DNA from: an uncultured Clostridia bacterium
GTDB taxonomy: Bacteria; Bacillota; Clostridia; Oscillospirales; Feifaniaceae
DNA: 43,554 nt
Assembly (NCBI GenBank): GCA_904420075.1
Contig: CAJFTX010000073.1
Coordinates: forward strand, 1-43,554
Direction: 5' to 3'
Shown here: in pieces, positions 21,863 through 32,615 of the stretch
Layout of the letters: the number at the start of each line of letters is the position of its first letter
How positions within the stretch are numbered: position 1 is the stretch's first letter
Translations under genes and position numbers: made by a program
Notes under the pieces: generated by a model
Databases searched by the model: none
Told to the model about the DNA's origin: nothing
Seen by the model: the letters and a program-made list of their open reading frames with translations, nothing else

Positions 21863-24112
21863 TTAGAGCGCCACTGTGATCTCGCCGGACTCCATCGAAT
21901 ACTCCTGGCCGAAGACCGAGACGGGCAGTCTCCCCTCCGCCGAGCGGACGGTCACCTGCTTCTTTGTCGCCTCCACCTCGTACCGGCAGCCGCGGCAGAT
22001 CACCTTGTAGGAGAGACTCTGCCACTTCTCGGGCAGCACCGGGTTTACAATCAGCTTCTCGCCGTCAAACTTGAAGCCGCCGAAGCCCTGTACCGCCGCC
22101 ATCCAGGTGCCGCCGTTGGCCGCGGTGTGCAGTCCGCCGATGAAGAGATCGCCGACATACAGCCGGTAGTTGCCGGAGAGGTCGATGGTCGCCGTCTTCA
22201 TGAAGAACTTGTACGCCCAGTCGGAGAAACCGACCTGCGCCGCCAGAATCGCATAGATCGCGGCCGAGAGGGTGGAGCCGTGCTCGGTTCTCGGCTCATA
22301 GTGCTCCCAGTTCTTCCGCCGGATCTCAAGCGGATACCGGTCGGAGAAGAGCAGCAGCCCCAAAACAACGTCCGCCTGCTTGATAATCTGCGTCTCGGTC
22401 ATGAGGCCCACCGGCGCGCCCAGATGCTCGCGCGGGTCGATAATCCGGCTCTTGAGCTCGGCCACTGTCGGACACTCGAGCTTGTTGTAGCCGTCGAACT
22501 GCTCGATGATGCCGTTCTCGTCCGGCGCCGGGACATAGAGCAGCTCGGCCATCTCGCGGATGTTCGGCACGTCCTTTGCGTAGTCGAGCTTTGTCATCAG
22601 CTCCTCGTATTTCTTCGGATATTTTTCCTTCAAAAGGTCGAGCACCTTGGTCGCCATCTCAAGGGTGTACTTCGCCATGATGTTGGTGTAGAAGTTGTTG
22701 TGCACCCGCTCGTGGTACTCGTCGGCGCAGGTCACCTCTAAGAGCTCATAGCGGTTTTTGGTCTTCTTGAAGTAGGCGTAGCTGTAGAAGAACCGGGCGC
22801 ACTCGAGGATCGCCTCCGCGCCGCCGTCGAGCAGCACCGCCTCGTCGCCGGTCGCGATGTAGTGCTCCCAGATGCCGTAGGCCACGTCGCCCGAGATGTG
22901 GATCTGCTGGTCGCGGAAATGGGTGCGTAAGGGGCGGCCGGTAAAGATGTCGATGACCGCAAAGTCGGTGCAGGCGTCCTTTCCGGTCTCCTGGCACTCC
23001 CACTGGTAGAACGCGCCGTCAAAGTTGTACTCGCGCGCCTTCTCGCGGGCGCCGTCGAGGGTGTTCACGCGGTAGTAGGCGAGATTTCTCGCGTAGTCCG
23101 GGTGGGTGTAGTTGAAGAGCGGCATCATGTACACCTCGGTGTCCCAGAACATCGCGCCCTTGTAGACCTGCCCCGCGAGCCCTCTCGCCGGAATCGCAAC
23201 CTTGTCGGTGTGGGTCGGGACGTTCGAGTACATGATATAGATGTTGTACCGCAGCGCGAGCTGCGCCTCGTCGTCGCCCGTGATCTGCACGTCCGCGGCC
23301 TCCCAGCGCTCCGCCCAGACTCTCTCATGCGCCGCGAGCAGCTCGGTAAAGCTCTGCTGCGAGACCGTCTTTACCGCCTCCTGCGCTGTTTTCAGCGGGT
23401 CCGCAACGCCGTCCACCGAGGTGTAGATCGTGATGTATTTCACGAAGGTCGCGGTCTCGCCCGCTTTCATCGCAAAGGAGAACACCCGCAGGCTCCGCCG
23501 GTTCTCGGTGACCACCCGCTCGAGCTTGTAGTCGAAATCGGTCTTCATCACACCGCAGACCGCAACGGTGTTGCCGAGCTCGGCGGTCTCGCCGTCGATA
23601 TAGAGCAGCTCGCCGACCGCGCCCTCGTCCACTGTCGGCAGGTGCGGGCCGTTGATGTCCCAGATGTTCGCGTCGATCCCGGTGTCCACCGTGATTTCAC
23701 AGTCCTGTTTCGCCGTCACGCTGTAGCGCAGCATCAGGAGGTGGAGGTTGTCCGCGCTCGCGAACCGCTCGGTCTTGACCTTCACCTTGTCGTACTCGGT
23801 CTCACGGGTGAGCACCGCGCGACGGAGGTCGAGCTCCATCTCGTGCGCGAGCGGCTCCACCTCCAGCGCGTTCATCTCCGCCCCGTCTACAAACAGGCGG
23901 GTGTAGAGCCCGTTCGGCGCGTTGACAAGCTCTCGCCAGCCCTCGCCGACCTGGTCGTATACCCCCGCGAGGGTGCAGCCGCAGAGCTCCTCCTTGCCGA
24001 ACTCCTCCAGCGTGCCGCGGACGCCCATATAGCCGTTTCCGACAAAGAAGCGGGTTCCGTCCAGCATCACCTTCTTTTTGTCAAATCCTGATTCCTTAAC
24101 GATAAAGTTCAT
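21863..24112 (-). CDS. GH65 family glycoside phosphorylase/hydrolase
   Basis: A 749-residue glycoside hydrolase family 65 enzyme; members phosphorolyse alpha-glucosides such as maltose, trehalose, kojibiose or nigerose to beta-glucose 1-phosphate. Seen: N-terminal beta-sandwich (RFFVGNGYMGVRGTLEE), AMFWDTEVYMMPLFNYTHP at the start of the barrel, CADEYHERVHNNFYTNIM with Glu465 at the expected general-acid position, and HTAANGGTWMAAVQGFGG. The start is ATG at 24112 behind GGGAGG. A upstream extension of 57 residues reads Cys/Trp-rich and is rejected. It is cotranscribed, probably, with the hemolysin III-like gene upstream and the HAD phosphatase downstream. Substrate cannot be fixed from motifs; no beta-phosphoglucomutase gene is in the window. 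Confidence 0.93.
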   Translation of the reverse strand: MNFIVKESGFDKKKVMLDGTRFFVGNGYMGVRGTLEEFGKEELCGCTLAGVYDQVGEGWRELVNAPNGLYTRLFVDGAEMNALEVEPLAHEMELDLRRAVLTRETEYDKVKVKTERFASADNLHLLMLRYSVTAKQDCEITVDTGIDANIWDINGPHLPTVDEGAVGELLYIDGETAELGNTVAVCGVMKTDFDYKLERVVTENRRSLRVFSFAMKAGETATFVKYITIYTSVDGVADPLKTAQEAVKTVSQQSFTELLAAHERVWAERWEAADVQITGDDEAQLALRYNIYIMYSNVPTHTDKVAIPARGLAGQVYKGAMFWDTEVYMMPLFNYTHPDYARNLAYYRVNTLDGAREKAREYNFDGAFYQWECQETGKDACTDFAVIDIFTGRPLRTHFRDQQIHISGDVAYGIWEHYIATGDEAVLLDGGAEAILECARFFYSYAYFKKTKNRYELLEVTCADEYHERVHNNFYTNIMAKYTLEMATKVLDLLKEKYPKKYEELMTKLDYAKDVPNIREMAELLYVPAPDENGIIEQFDGYNKLECPTVAELKSRIIDPREHLGAPVGLMTETQIIKQADVVLGLLLFSDRYPLEIRRKNWEHYEPRTEHGSTLSAAIYAILAAQVGFSDWAYKFFMKTATIDLSGNYRLYVGDLFIGGLHTAANGGTWMAAVQGFGGFKFDGEKLIVNPVLPEKWQSLSYKVICRGCRYEVEATKKQVTVRSAEGRLPVSVFGQEYSMESGEITVAL

Positions 24113-24143
24113 TCCAATCCTCCCAAAAAGTATCTCTTTCGCC

Positions 24144-24776
24144 CTACAGAATGCAGTAGCGGAATATGCAGATATAGTGGACGACGCTCCCCGCCAGCAC
24201 AAACAGGTGCCACACCGCGTGCGCAAACCGGCGCCGCAGCCCGTAAAACACCAGCCCCACCGTGTAGCAGAGTCCGCCCGCAAGGAGCAGCCACATCCCC
24301 GGTGGCGTCAGCCCCTCGGCGACCGGCCCTGCGGCAAAGAGCACAGCCCAGCCCATCGCGACATAGCAGACGATGGAGAAAACCTTAAACCGCTCGATGC
24401 TGATCGCATTGAGCGTAATCCCCAGCGCCGCCACGCCCCACACCACGCCGAAGATCCACCACCCGAGCGTCCCCTCGAGGGTGATCAGCGTAAACGGGGT
24501 GTAGGTTCCCGCGATCAGCAGAAAAATCGAGCAGTGGTCGAACACGCGGAACACCGCTTTCACCCGCTCGTTTGTAAACGAGTGGTAGAGGGTGCTCATC
24601 ACATAGAGCAGAATCAGCGTCGCGCCGTAGATCGACGCCGCAACCACCTTCACAGCGCTCCCCGAGAGCGCCGCAAACACGATCAGCACCGCCGTCGCCG
24701 CGGTGAACAGCCAGGCGGATACCCCGTGGGAGACCGAGTTTGCGATCTCCTCTCCCCGCGTGTAAAAGCTCGGCAT
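24144..24776 (-). CDS. Hemolysin III/PAQR-family membrane protein (YqfA/TrhA type)
   Basis: A 210-residue protein with seven predicted helices. PAQR hallmarks are present: EEIANSVSHGVSAWLF at the N terminus, STLYHSF with Ser and His, FDHCSIFLLIAGTYTP with the Asp-His pair, and the C-terminal HAVWHLFVLAGSVVHY His pair; these line the metal site of the family. Bacterial members are linked to membrane fluidity homeostasis; the hemolysin name is historical. Leftward, 31 bp before GH65 and 57 bp after the preceding membrane-protein gene. Confidence 0.93.
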   Translation of the reverse strand: MPSFYTRGEEIANSVSHGVSAWLFTAATAVLIVFAALSGSAVKVVAASIYGATLILLYVMSTLYHSFTNERVKAVFRVFDHCSIFLLIAGTYTPFTLITLEGTLGWWIFGVVWGVAALGITLNAISIERFKVFSIVCYVAMGWAVLFAAGPVAEGLTPPGMWLLLAGGLCYTVGLVFYGLRRRFAHAVWHLFVLAGSVVHYICIFRYCIL

Positions 24777-24833
24777 CGCTCCTCCTTCTCCGGTGCCCTT
24801 CGTCCGCGCTCCGCGCGCCTCATCCGAAGGGAG

Positions 24834-25577
24834 TTACTCCGTCGCGCCCTCCGAGAGCAGCGCGAGACTCAAAATCTTGTACTCCTTGCCGCCCCCCTCC
24901 AGGGTGAGCAGCACCCGCTTCGCGCTCGGCGTGTCGGGGGTGAGCTCCCCCTCCCCGAGCGCCACGAGATCCACATAGTCAAGCGTCACCTGATAGCGGT
25001 TCCCCTCCGAGCGGATCTCCTGCACCCGCGGCAGATAGCGGGTCTCCACTCCGGTAACCCAGACGGTGTAGCCCCCCTCCTCCGCCGAGTAGGTAAAATC
25101 GGTGTAGACCGAGACCGACTGGTGGGTCACCGTCCGGGTCAGCACAAAGTGATCCGCCAGACTCCGCTCCACCACCGCCTGCGGCAGAAAACGGGTGCCG
25201 TCCGGCCGGTCCACAATCTCGCTCTGATAGCTCTCCCCCCGGAGCGCTCCCCAGAGCGCGAAGGAGAGCAGCATCTCGTCCGGCAGCTCATCCGCCGTCT
25301 GAAAGACCGGCATATCGTGTTTCGCCACCAGGGCGATCAGCCCGTCGTAAACGTAGTCCCCGGCCTTGATGTCGCCGAGGTTCGGGTCGAGCGAGGGCAG
25401 AAGCTCCCCCGTGACGCCCTCCACGCTGTCCGGGAAGAGCATCTCCGGCTCCTTAGCGCCTGTGACCAGCGCCCGCACTCCGAAGAAAATTCCGACCCCG
25501 AGCAGCGCAATCGCGACAAGCCCGGTCAGAAACGCCGCGCGAAAACTGTGTTTTTTCCTTGGCATCCGCTCGCCCAT
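24834..25577 (-). CDS. Single-pass membrane protein of unknown function
   Basis: A 247-residue protein with a basic start (MPRKKHSF), one transmembrane helix (AAFLTGLVAIALLGVGIFFG) and a roughly 205-residue outer domain rich in acidic residues and beta-strands (SVSVYTDFTYSAEEGGYTVW, RYQVTLDYVDLVALGEG). No catalytic motif was recognised and I cannot name the family. RBS AGGGAGA precedes ATG at 25577; an ATG at codon 5 is an alternative. It begins 14 bp after proB and probably belongs to the same transcript. Confidence 0.8.
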   Translation of the reverse strand: MGERMPRKKHSFRAAFLTGLVAIALLGVGIFFGVRALVTGAKEPEMLFPDSVEGVTGELLPSLDPNLGDIKAGDYVYDGLIALVAKHDMPVFQTADELPDEMLLSFALWGALRGESYQSEIVDRPDGTRFLPQAVVERSLADHFVLTRTVTHQSVSVYTDFTYSAEEGGYTVWVTGVETRYLPRVQEIRSEGNRYQVTLDYVDLVALGEGELTPDTPSAKRVLLTLEGGGKEYKILSLALLSEGATE

Positions 25578-25591
25578 ATCCGCTCTCCCTC

Positions 25592-26398
25592 TCAGTGTCG
25601 TGCGCAGAAGAGGGTCCCCACCTTCTTCCCCTCAAAAATATCGTAGAGATTCTCCGGCCGTGAGGAGCCGACAATCAGCGTCGCGGCTCCCGCCTCTGTC
25701 GCCCGCCTCGCGGCGAGCAGTTTGCTCTTCATCCCGCCGGTGCCGTGCACCGACCCGGCGCCGCCGCCGAGCCGCATCACCTCGTCGCTCAGCTCCTCCA
25801 CCCGGGAGATCAGCTTCGCCTCCGGATTTTTGTGCGGGTCGCTGTCGTACAGTCCCTCGATATCGGACATGATAACAAGCAGGTCCGCCCTCGTGATGTC
25901 CGCCACGATCGCCGAGAGCGCGTCGTTGTCGGAGAAGTCGTTCTCGTCGCTCGAGCGCAGGTCGAGCTCGGCGGTCGAGACGGTGTCGTTCTCGTTGACA
26001 ATCGGCAGACAGCCGTGGTCAAACAGCGTATTAAAAGTGTTGACCACGTTCCGGTGCCGCACCGGGTCCATCATCACATCTCCAGTCAGCAGCACCTGCG
26101 CGATGTTCTGCCCGTACTCGGAGAAAAATTTGTCGTAGATAAACATCAGCTCCACCTGTCCGACGGCGGCTGCCGCCTGGCGCAGCGAGGTCGAGCTCGG
26201 CCGCTTCGGAAGCCCCATCTTCGAGACGCCGACGCTGATCGCGCCGCTCGAGACGAGCACCACCTCCACCCCGCGGTTGCGCAGATCGGCAATCACGCGG
26301 CAGAGCCGGTCGAGCAGTTTTAAGTTGAGCTTTCCGTTGTCATAGGTGAGGCTCGACGAGCCGACCTTGACCACCACTCTGGAAAACTTGTTTTTCAC
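25592..26398 (-). CDS. proB: Glutamate 5-kinase ProB, without PUA domain
   Basis: A 268-residue amino-acid kinase that phosphorylates glutamate in the first step of proline synthesis. Seen: VVVKVGSSSLT, VVLVSSGAISVG, LRQAAAAVGQ, IVNENDTVST, DNDALSAIVA, LLVIMSDIEGLYDSDP and GSVHGTGGMKSKLLAA. It ends after the kinase fold, lacking the C-terminal PUA domain of longer ProBs. The start is GTG at 26398, 8 bp after GGAGGG. The usual partner proA is not in the window; downstream are membrane and carbohydrate genes. Divergent from pyrE. Confidence 0.95.
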   Translation of the reverse strand: MKNKFSRVVVKVGSSSLTYDNGKLNLKLLDRLCRVIADLRNRGVEVVLVSSGAISVGVSKMGLPKRPSSTSLRQAAAAVGQVELMFIYDKFFSEYGQNIAQVLLTGDVMMDPVRHRNVVNTFNTLFDHGCLPIVNENDTVSTAELDLRSSDENDFSDNDALSAIVADITRADLLVIMSDIEGLYDSDPHKNPEAKLISRVEELSDEVMRLGGGAGSVHGTGGMKSKLLAARRATEAGAATLIVGSSRPENLYDIFEGKKVGTLFCARH

Positions 26399-26506
26399 AG
26401 CAATCACCCTCCAAATGCGCAGAGCTCTAGAGTTTAAGTTTATCGTATCCTCCCCCGCAAAGTCAAATAAATTCTGCACAAAATTTTGTCTCTCAGGCCT
26501 CTCCTC

Positions 26507-26535
26507 TTGCCAAACTCCTTTTTTTATACTACTAT
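26507..26535 (+). promoter_or_regulatory. Possible pyrE promoter
   Basis: TTGCCA (26507-26512), 17-bp spacer, TACTAT (26530-26535), 36 bp before the pyrE start. The -10 is only a 4/6 match; the overlapping TATACT would have too short a spacer. Confidence 0.4.
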
Positions 26536-26571
26536 TGAGAAGAAAAGGAAGAAAAGGAATCGGAGGATACT

Positions 26572-27234
26572 ATGCTTTCACCGTTCAAAACCAAATTTAT
26601 CGAGTTCATGATGTCGGCGGACGTGCTCCGCTTCGGCGAATTTAAAACCAAGAGCGGCCGCCTCTCGCCCTATTTTGTCAACACCGGCAACTACCGCACC
26701 GGCGCCCAGCTCGACACGCTCGGCCGCTACTATGCGGAGCTCGTCAAGAGCACTGTCGGCGAGGAGTTCACCGCGATGTTCGGCCCGGCCTATAAGGGCA
26801 TCCCCCTCGCCGCCACGACGGCGGCCGCCCTCTCGCGGGAGCACGGGATCGACAAGCCCTACTTCTTCAACCGCAAGGAGGTCAAGGATCACGGGGAGGG
26901 CGGCCTGTTCGTCGGCTACCAGCCACAGGACGGCGACCGGGTGATCATTATCGAGGACGTCATCACCGCGGGCACCGCCGTGCGCGAGACAGTGCCGCTG
27001 CTGAAAGAGGCGGCCGCCTGCGAAGTGACCGACATGTTCATCTCGGTCAACCGCTGCGAGGTCGGAAAAGATGAGAACAAGACGGCCGTCATGGAGGTGT
27101 ATGAGCAGTACGGCATCACCGTGCACCCGATCATCACCGTCAGCGACATCCATCTCTACCTGAAGGAGAGCGGCAACTTCTCCGACATCCTCCCGAAGAT
27201 GGAGGAGTATATGACCCGCTACTGCATCCTGTAA
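26572..27234 (+). CDS. pyrE: Orotate phosphoribosyltransferase PyrE
   Basis: A 220-residue enzyme that joins orotate and PRPP to form orotidine 5'-phosphate in pyrimidine synthesis. Seen: FGEFKTKSGRLSPYFVNTGN, GPAYKGIPLAATTAAAL, FFNRKEVKDHGEGG catalytic loop and the PRPP motif VIIIEDVITAGTAVRE. RBS CGGAGG precedes ATG. It is monocistronic here, away from other pyr genes, with a hairpin terminator 48 bp downstream. Confidence 0.97.
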   Translation: MLSPFKTKFIEFMMSADVLRFGEFKTKSGRLSPYFVNTGNYRTGAQLDTLGRYYAELVKSTVGEEFTAMFGPAYKGIPLAATTAAALSREHGIDKPYFFNRKEVKDHGEGGLFVGYQPQDGDRVIIIEDVITAGTAVRETVPLLKEAAACEVTDMFISVNRCEVGKDENKTAVMEVYEQYGITVHPIITVSDIHLYLKESGNFSDILPKMEEYMTRYCIL

Positions 27235-27281
27235 TTTTCCAAAGGGCGCGGGTGGCGAGCTTCTGTGTGAAGCAGGGCAGG

Positions 27282-27315
27282 AACTCCCCGGGGCGGTCGC
27301 TCCGGGGAGTTCTTG
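27282..27315 (+). terminator. Terminator after pyrE (repeat-family palindrome)
   Basis: A 13-bp stem (AACTCCCCGGGGC with one mismatch in the right arm) and a TTCTTGCCTTT tail. Its 30-nt core matches the palindrome at 20708-20737 at 29 positions. Confidence 0.7.
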
Positions 27316-27876
27316 CCTTTGAAAAAGAGGGGAAGGCCGCGGTGCGGGGACGCCGCAGATTACCGCTTGTTCTCCTCACGCGGCGCCGTCTCCTGTGAGC
27401 GCCGCCCGAAAAGGCGCGCACTCTGTCCGGTAAAGCGGCGCGGAGAGAGCCGCCGTGTCCCCTGGAGTCGGGGAGGAGTCCGAGGCGGTCAAGCTCGCTT
27501 TGCAGACGCGGAAATGTACCGTGTCCGCGCGCAGCGGCTCGGCCGAACAGCCCGGCGCAAAACGCCCCGTCCCATCCGCCGCGCCTGTTCAAGTCCACCC
27601 ACAGACGGCCTTTGAGCCGAGCGGCACACGGAGCCCGGACCGCTCGTCCCCAACACTTTATTGCAGTTTCAAGCGCCGGACACAGCGGAGTAGGGGCCGT
27701 CTCTTCCACCGGTTGAAATTCCAGGCGTTCGGGTTCGAGAGCCCATCGGCCGCCCCGCTTTCTCCCCCAGCGTTCCCCTTGCGCAGCTCTCCGCCCGCCG
27801 TATGCCGCAGAGCGCTCCTATTCCCGGCCGAGTGCCGGGCAGAAGCTTGCCGTCTTTCACCCCTTCTCCAAATAGA
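27316..27876. other. GC-rich stretch with no recognisable gene
   Basis: About 560 bases. Reading frames on both strands give Arg/Ser/Pro-rich, low-quality proteins without ribosome binding sites. No tRNA-like fold, repeat or promoter was found. It may be gene remains or spacer. Confidence 0.45.
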
Positions 27877-27877
27877 A

Positions 27878-27907
27878 GAGAGCCCGCACCGGCCGGTGTG
27901 GGCTCTC
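27878..27907 (-). terminator. Terminator of the PrsA-like gene
   Basis: A 13-bp stem with one G-T pair (GAGAGCCCGCACC/GGTGTGGGCTCTC) and a GGCC loop, ending in TTCTATTT on the minus strand, 7 bp beyond the stop codon. Confidence 0.8.
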
Positions 27908-27913
27908 CTCTAT

Positions 27914-28903
27914 TTATTTAATCTTATCAACAATATCCTTATTGAGGGTAACCTCATTCTTCGCAGCCCGCTCGGAGACGATCGAGCTCACCTTCTCGGT
28001 GCGCAGCGTGTCCACAAGCTCCTCGCCCTTCGCGTTCCAGGTGACGTCGTCGTCCGTCGGGCAGCGGAGCATAATATGCCAGCCGTAGCTCGACTCCGCA
28101 ACGCCGATCTCCCCGACCGCAAGCTCAAACGCTTTGGTCTTAAAGGCCTCGTCGTAGCTGTCGTCTTTGGTGAAGATATAGCCGTCCGGATTGGAGGCGG
28201 TACCGGGGTCCTCGCCGTACTCGGTGATCAGCGCGTCGAAGTCCTCGCCCGCATCCACTTTGGCTTTGACCTCCTTGTAGAGGTTCTCCTTCTCGGTATA
28301 GGCGTCACCTGTGAGCTTCTCGTTGCTGTCATCCACATATTTGATAAGGATGTGCTTGATCCGCGCGTAGTCGGTGCCGAGCTCACTTCTCACCTGGGCC
28401 TCGGCGTCCTCCTTGCTCATTGCAATGTCCTTGAGCTTGTCGAGCACATAGGTGTACGCCACATTCTTGCGATACTGGTCCTCGGTGATCCCATAGGCCT
28501 TCAGCATATTCTTGTAGGTGTCCTCGCTCCCGAGCGCCGCCTTGCTCTTCTCCACCTCGACGTCGAGGGTGGCGTCGTCAAGCGTCAGCCCGTTCTCCTC
28601 AAAGAGCTGCCACATCGCGATCTCGTTGGTCACATAGGTGTCGCACATCTGACGGATAAAGGCGTCAAGCGTGGTGCCGCTCATGATCTCCCGATCCTTG
28701 ATGTCGTCGTAGGAGCCGGCGCCGCTCTGCTGCACCCACTGATGTTTCAGCATTTTATAGTAGAGGTCATAGTCCGAGGCGGTCATCTTGACCCCGTCCG
28801 CCTCGGCGATCACCGCGTTCATATCGACCGAGGAACAGCCCGCGAGCAACGAGCAGCCCATCACGGCCGCGAGTGCCACGGCGCAAATCTTTTTCAGCTT
28901 CAT
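27914..28903 (-). CDS. prsA: PrsA-like peptidylprolyl isomerase lipoprotein
   Basis: A 329-residue lipoprotein: signal peptide with lipobox LLAGC (Cys at about residue 22), SurA-like N-terminal helical region (VIAEADGVKMTASDYDLYYK), and a parvulin PPIase domain from about residue 180 (ARIKHILIKYVDDSNEK ... FDALITEYGEDPGTASNPDG ... VGEIGVAESSYGWHIMLRC). PrsA helps exported proteins fold outside the membrane. The start is ATG at 28903 after AAGGAG at an 11-bp distance. It follows hemW in the place where hrcA often lies. Confidence 0.9.
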   Translation of the reverse strand: MKLKKICAVALAAVMGCSLLAGCSSVDMNAVIAEADGVKMTASDYDLYYKMLKHQWVQQSGAGSYDDIKDREIMSGTTLDAFIRQMCDTYVTNEIAMWQLFEENGLTLDDATLDVEVEKSKAALGSEDTYKNMLKAYGITEDQYRKNVAYTYVLDKLKDIAMSKEDAEAQVRSELGTDYARIKHILIKYVDDSNEKLTGDAYTEKENLYKEVKAKVDAGEDFDALITEYGEDPGTASNPDGYIFTKDDSYDEAFKTKAFELAVGEIGVAESSYGWHIMLRCPTDDDVTWNAKGEELVDTLRTEKVSSIVSERAAKNEVTLNKDIVDKIK

Positions 28904-29002
28904 TTTTTCAAAAACTCCTTCTGTCTTTCTCACAGGCTCCGCCTGCCGCATTGTTTGATTATACCAAAAACCTGTCCCTCTGTCTATGCCCACTTTGTGA
29001 AT

Positions 29003-30188
29003 TCATAGAGTCAGAAGGTCGGCGATGATATAATTCGAGAGATACATCCCCTCCGGCGTAAGCGCAAAATGCGCGCCGTCCAGCACCGCAAGTCCGTGTC
29101 CCACATACTTTTTTGCCTTCTCTCCAAAGAGCTCCAAAAAGTCCTGCCGGTACCGTCTTTGGAACTCCGCGAGCGGGACCCCTGCCCGCAGCCGCAGCCG
29201 CAGCATCACATAGTCGCCCATGCACTCGGCCCTCGGACAGAGGATGTTCTCGCTCAAAAGCCCGCGCACCTCTCCGCCGTTCATCGCCTCAATATACCGC
29301 GCGATATTCCGCGCAAAGGTAAATCGCCGCCCGCCGAAGAAGCTCGCCGCCGCCGCTCCGACGCCGAGATATTCGTCGCAGTTCCAGTATTTGAGGTTGT
29401 GGCGGCTCCCGTGCCCCTCCTTTGAGAAGTTGCTGATCTCGTCCTGCAAAAAGCCCGCTTCACGGAGCCGCTCCACCGCCCGGAGATACATCTCACGCTC
29501 GCACTCCTCGTCCGGCAGCTCGAGACTCTCCCGCCGCTCCCAGAGCGGCGTCCCCTCCTCGAGGGTCAGTCCGTAGACCGAGATATGGGTGACCGGGAGG
29601 GCCGTCACATAGGCCAGTGAGCGCTCAAAGCTCTCGAGCGTCTGGCCCGGCAGGCCATAGATGAGGTCCACTCCGACCTCCTCCACCCCGGAGCGCGCAA
29701 TATACGCCATTGTCCGCTCGAAATCTGTGACGCTGTGCACCCGGCCGATCGCCGCGAGTTCCTCCGGCACCGCGCTCTGCAGCCCCACTGAGAAGCGGTT
29801 CACTCCTAGTTTCGCCGCCTTTTTAAAGTAGTTTTTTCCCCCGGTCGCGGGGTTCACCTCCATGGTGATCTCCGCGTCCGGCGCGAGACAAAAATTCTTT
29901 CGCACCGCCCCGAAAAGTTCCGCAAGTTCCCGCTCGGGCAGCAGCGAGGGCGTCCCGCCCCCGAGATAGACGGTGTCCACAAGGTAGGTAGAGGCCGCAT
30001 CCCGATAATAGGCCATCTGGCGCTCCATCGCCGCCAGATACTCCCGGCACCGTTTCTTTTCATAGCCCACCGAGTAGAAGTCGCAGTAGCCGCACTTCTT
30101 CAGGCAAAAGGGGATGTGGAGATAGAGCCCGAGCTTCTTCTTCTCCCGCCCCGCGCCGAATTTCAAAACCGGAGCCCTTTTTTCTCTC

Positions 30189-30196
<8 letters not shown>
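29003..30196 (-). CDS. hemW: Radical SAM heme chaperone HemW
   Basis: A 397-residue radical SAM protein: [12 protein letters not shown] holds the 4Fe-4S cluster, followed by [32 protein letters not shown] and [16 protein letters not shown]; the C-terminal HemN_C region contains [20 protein letters not shown]. The fourth-residue pattern CxxxCxxCDF without the HemN-type extension favours HemW, a heme-trafficking protein, over coproporphyrinogen dehydrogenase. Its ATG overlaps the lepA stop by 8 bp, as in many Firmicutes. Confidence 0.94.
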
Positions 30197-32000
<1,804 letters not shown>

Positions 32001-32073
32001 CCCGTGCCTCTCATCCTCCGTCCGCGCGACGCGGCGGATGTCAAAATCTTTCAAATATATTTATTGTATCACA

Positions 32074-32103
32074 GGAGCCCGCCGTTCGTAAACGGCGGGC
32101 TCC
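32074..32103 (-). terminator. Strong hairpin between the small secreted-protein gene and lepA
   Basis: A perfect 13-bp stem GGAGCCCGCCGTT with a CGTA/TACG loop, 12 bp past the stop of the leftward small gene. No T-run follows on the minus strand, so it may attenuate or protect mRNA rather than terminate. Confidence 0.55.
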
Positions 32104-32115
32104 ACAAAATTTCGC

Positions 32116-32442
32116 TCACTTGCGGTACTCCCGGATCACCGCGCCGGTCGCCCGGCCGGTCTCATAGAAGTATTTGACCGCGGGCGCGTTCAACTTGGCC
32201 AGCAGCCGGAGTCCCCCCTCGTAGAACTCCACCACAGGTTCCAGAAAAGAGTAGTCGAGCAGATACCGCTCCCCCATCAGCTCCACCCGCGTCCGGTATG
32301 CACCCGCGTCCGAGAGGGAGAATGCCGCGCCCCTCTCCCGCCCGCTGATCGCCTGTCCACTTTTTTCCGCCGCCGTAATTCCGCCCATCGCCGCCGCGAC
32401 CAGCGCCGCCGCGGATAGGAGCACAAAAAGACGCTTTTTCAT
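32116..32442 (-). CDS. Small secreted protein of unknown function
   Basis: A 108-residue protein with a signal peptide (MKKRLFVLLSAAALVAAAMG) and a mature part with the segments AYRTRVELMGERYLLDYSFL and PVVEFYEGGLRLLAKLN. No family recognised. The start is ATG at 32442 with GGAGGG upstream. It lies leftward between spoIIP and lepA, divergent from the lipoprotein gene at 32616. Confidence 0.7.
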   Translation of the reverse strand: MKKRLFVLLSAAALVAAAMGGITAAEKSGQAISGRERGAAFSLSDAGAYRTRVELMGERYLLDYSFLEPVVEFYEGGLRLLAKLNAPAVKYFYETGRATGAVIREYRK

Positions 32443-32497
32443 CCCGCCCCTCCCTCCTTTTTTGCTAGTCTCCCCACTTTTTTCTCCGTTCAATCAC

Positions 32498-32526
32498 TTG
32501 CGGAGCCGCCTGTTCTGTGTTACTGT
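32498..32526 (+). promoter_or_regulatory. Possible promoter of the KPVIYLYPE lipoprotein gene
   Basis: TTGCGG (32498-32503), 17-bp spacer, TACTGT (32521-32526). Both boxes are imperfect matches. Confidence 0.35.
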
Positions 32527-32615
32527 AATCTCAGAAAGAGTTTGTTTCGCGACCTGTCCGGTGTGGCGCAGTCTTGCTTCTCCGCCTGCGGACCGTCTCA
32601 AAGGAGGTGTCTCTG

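Noticed and set aside
27140-27709. 189-residue minus-strand frame after pyrE
   Set aside because: Overlaps the pyrE end and its terminator, Arg/Gly/Pro-rich, no start signal.
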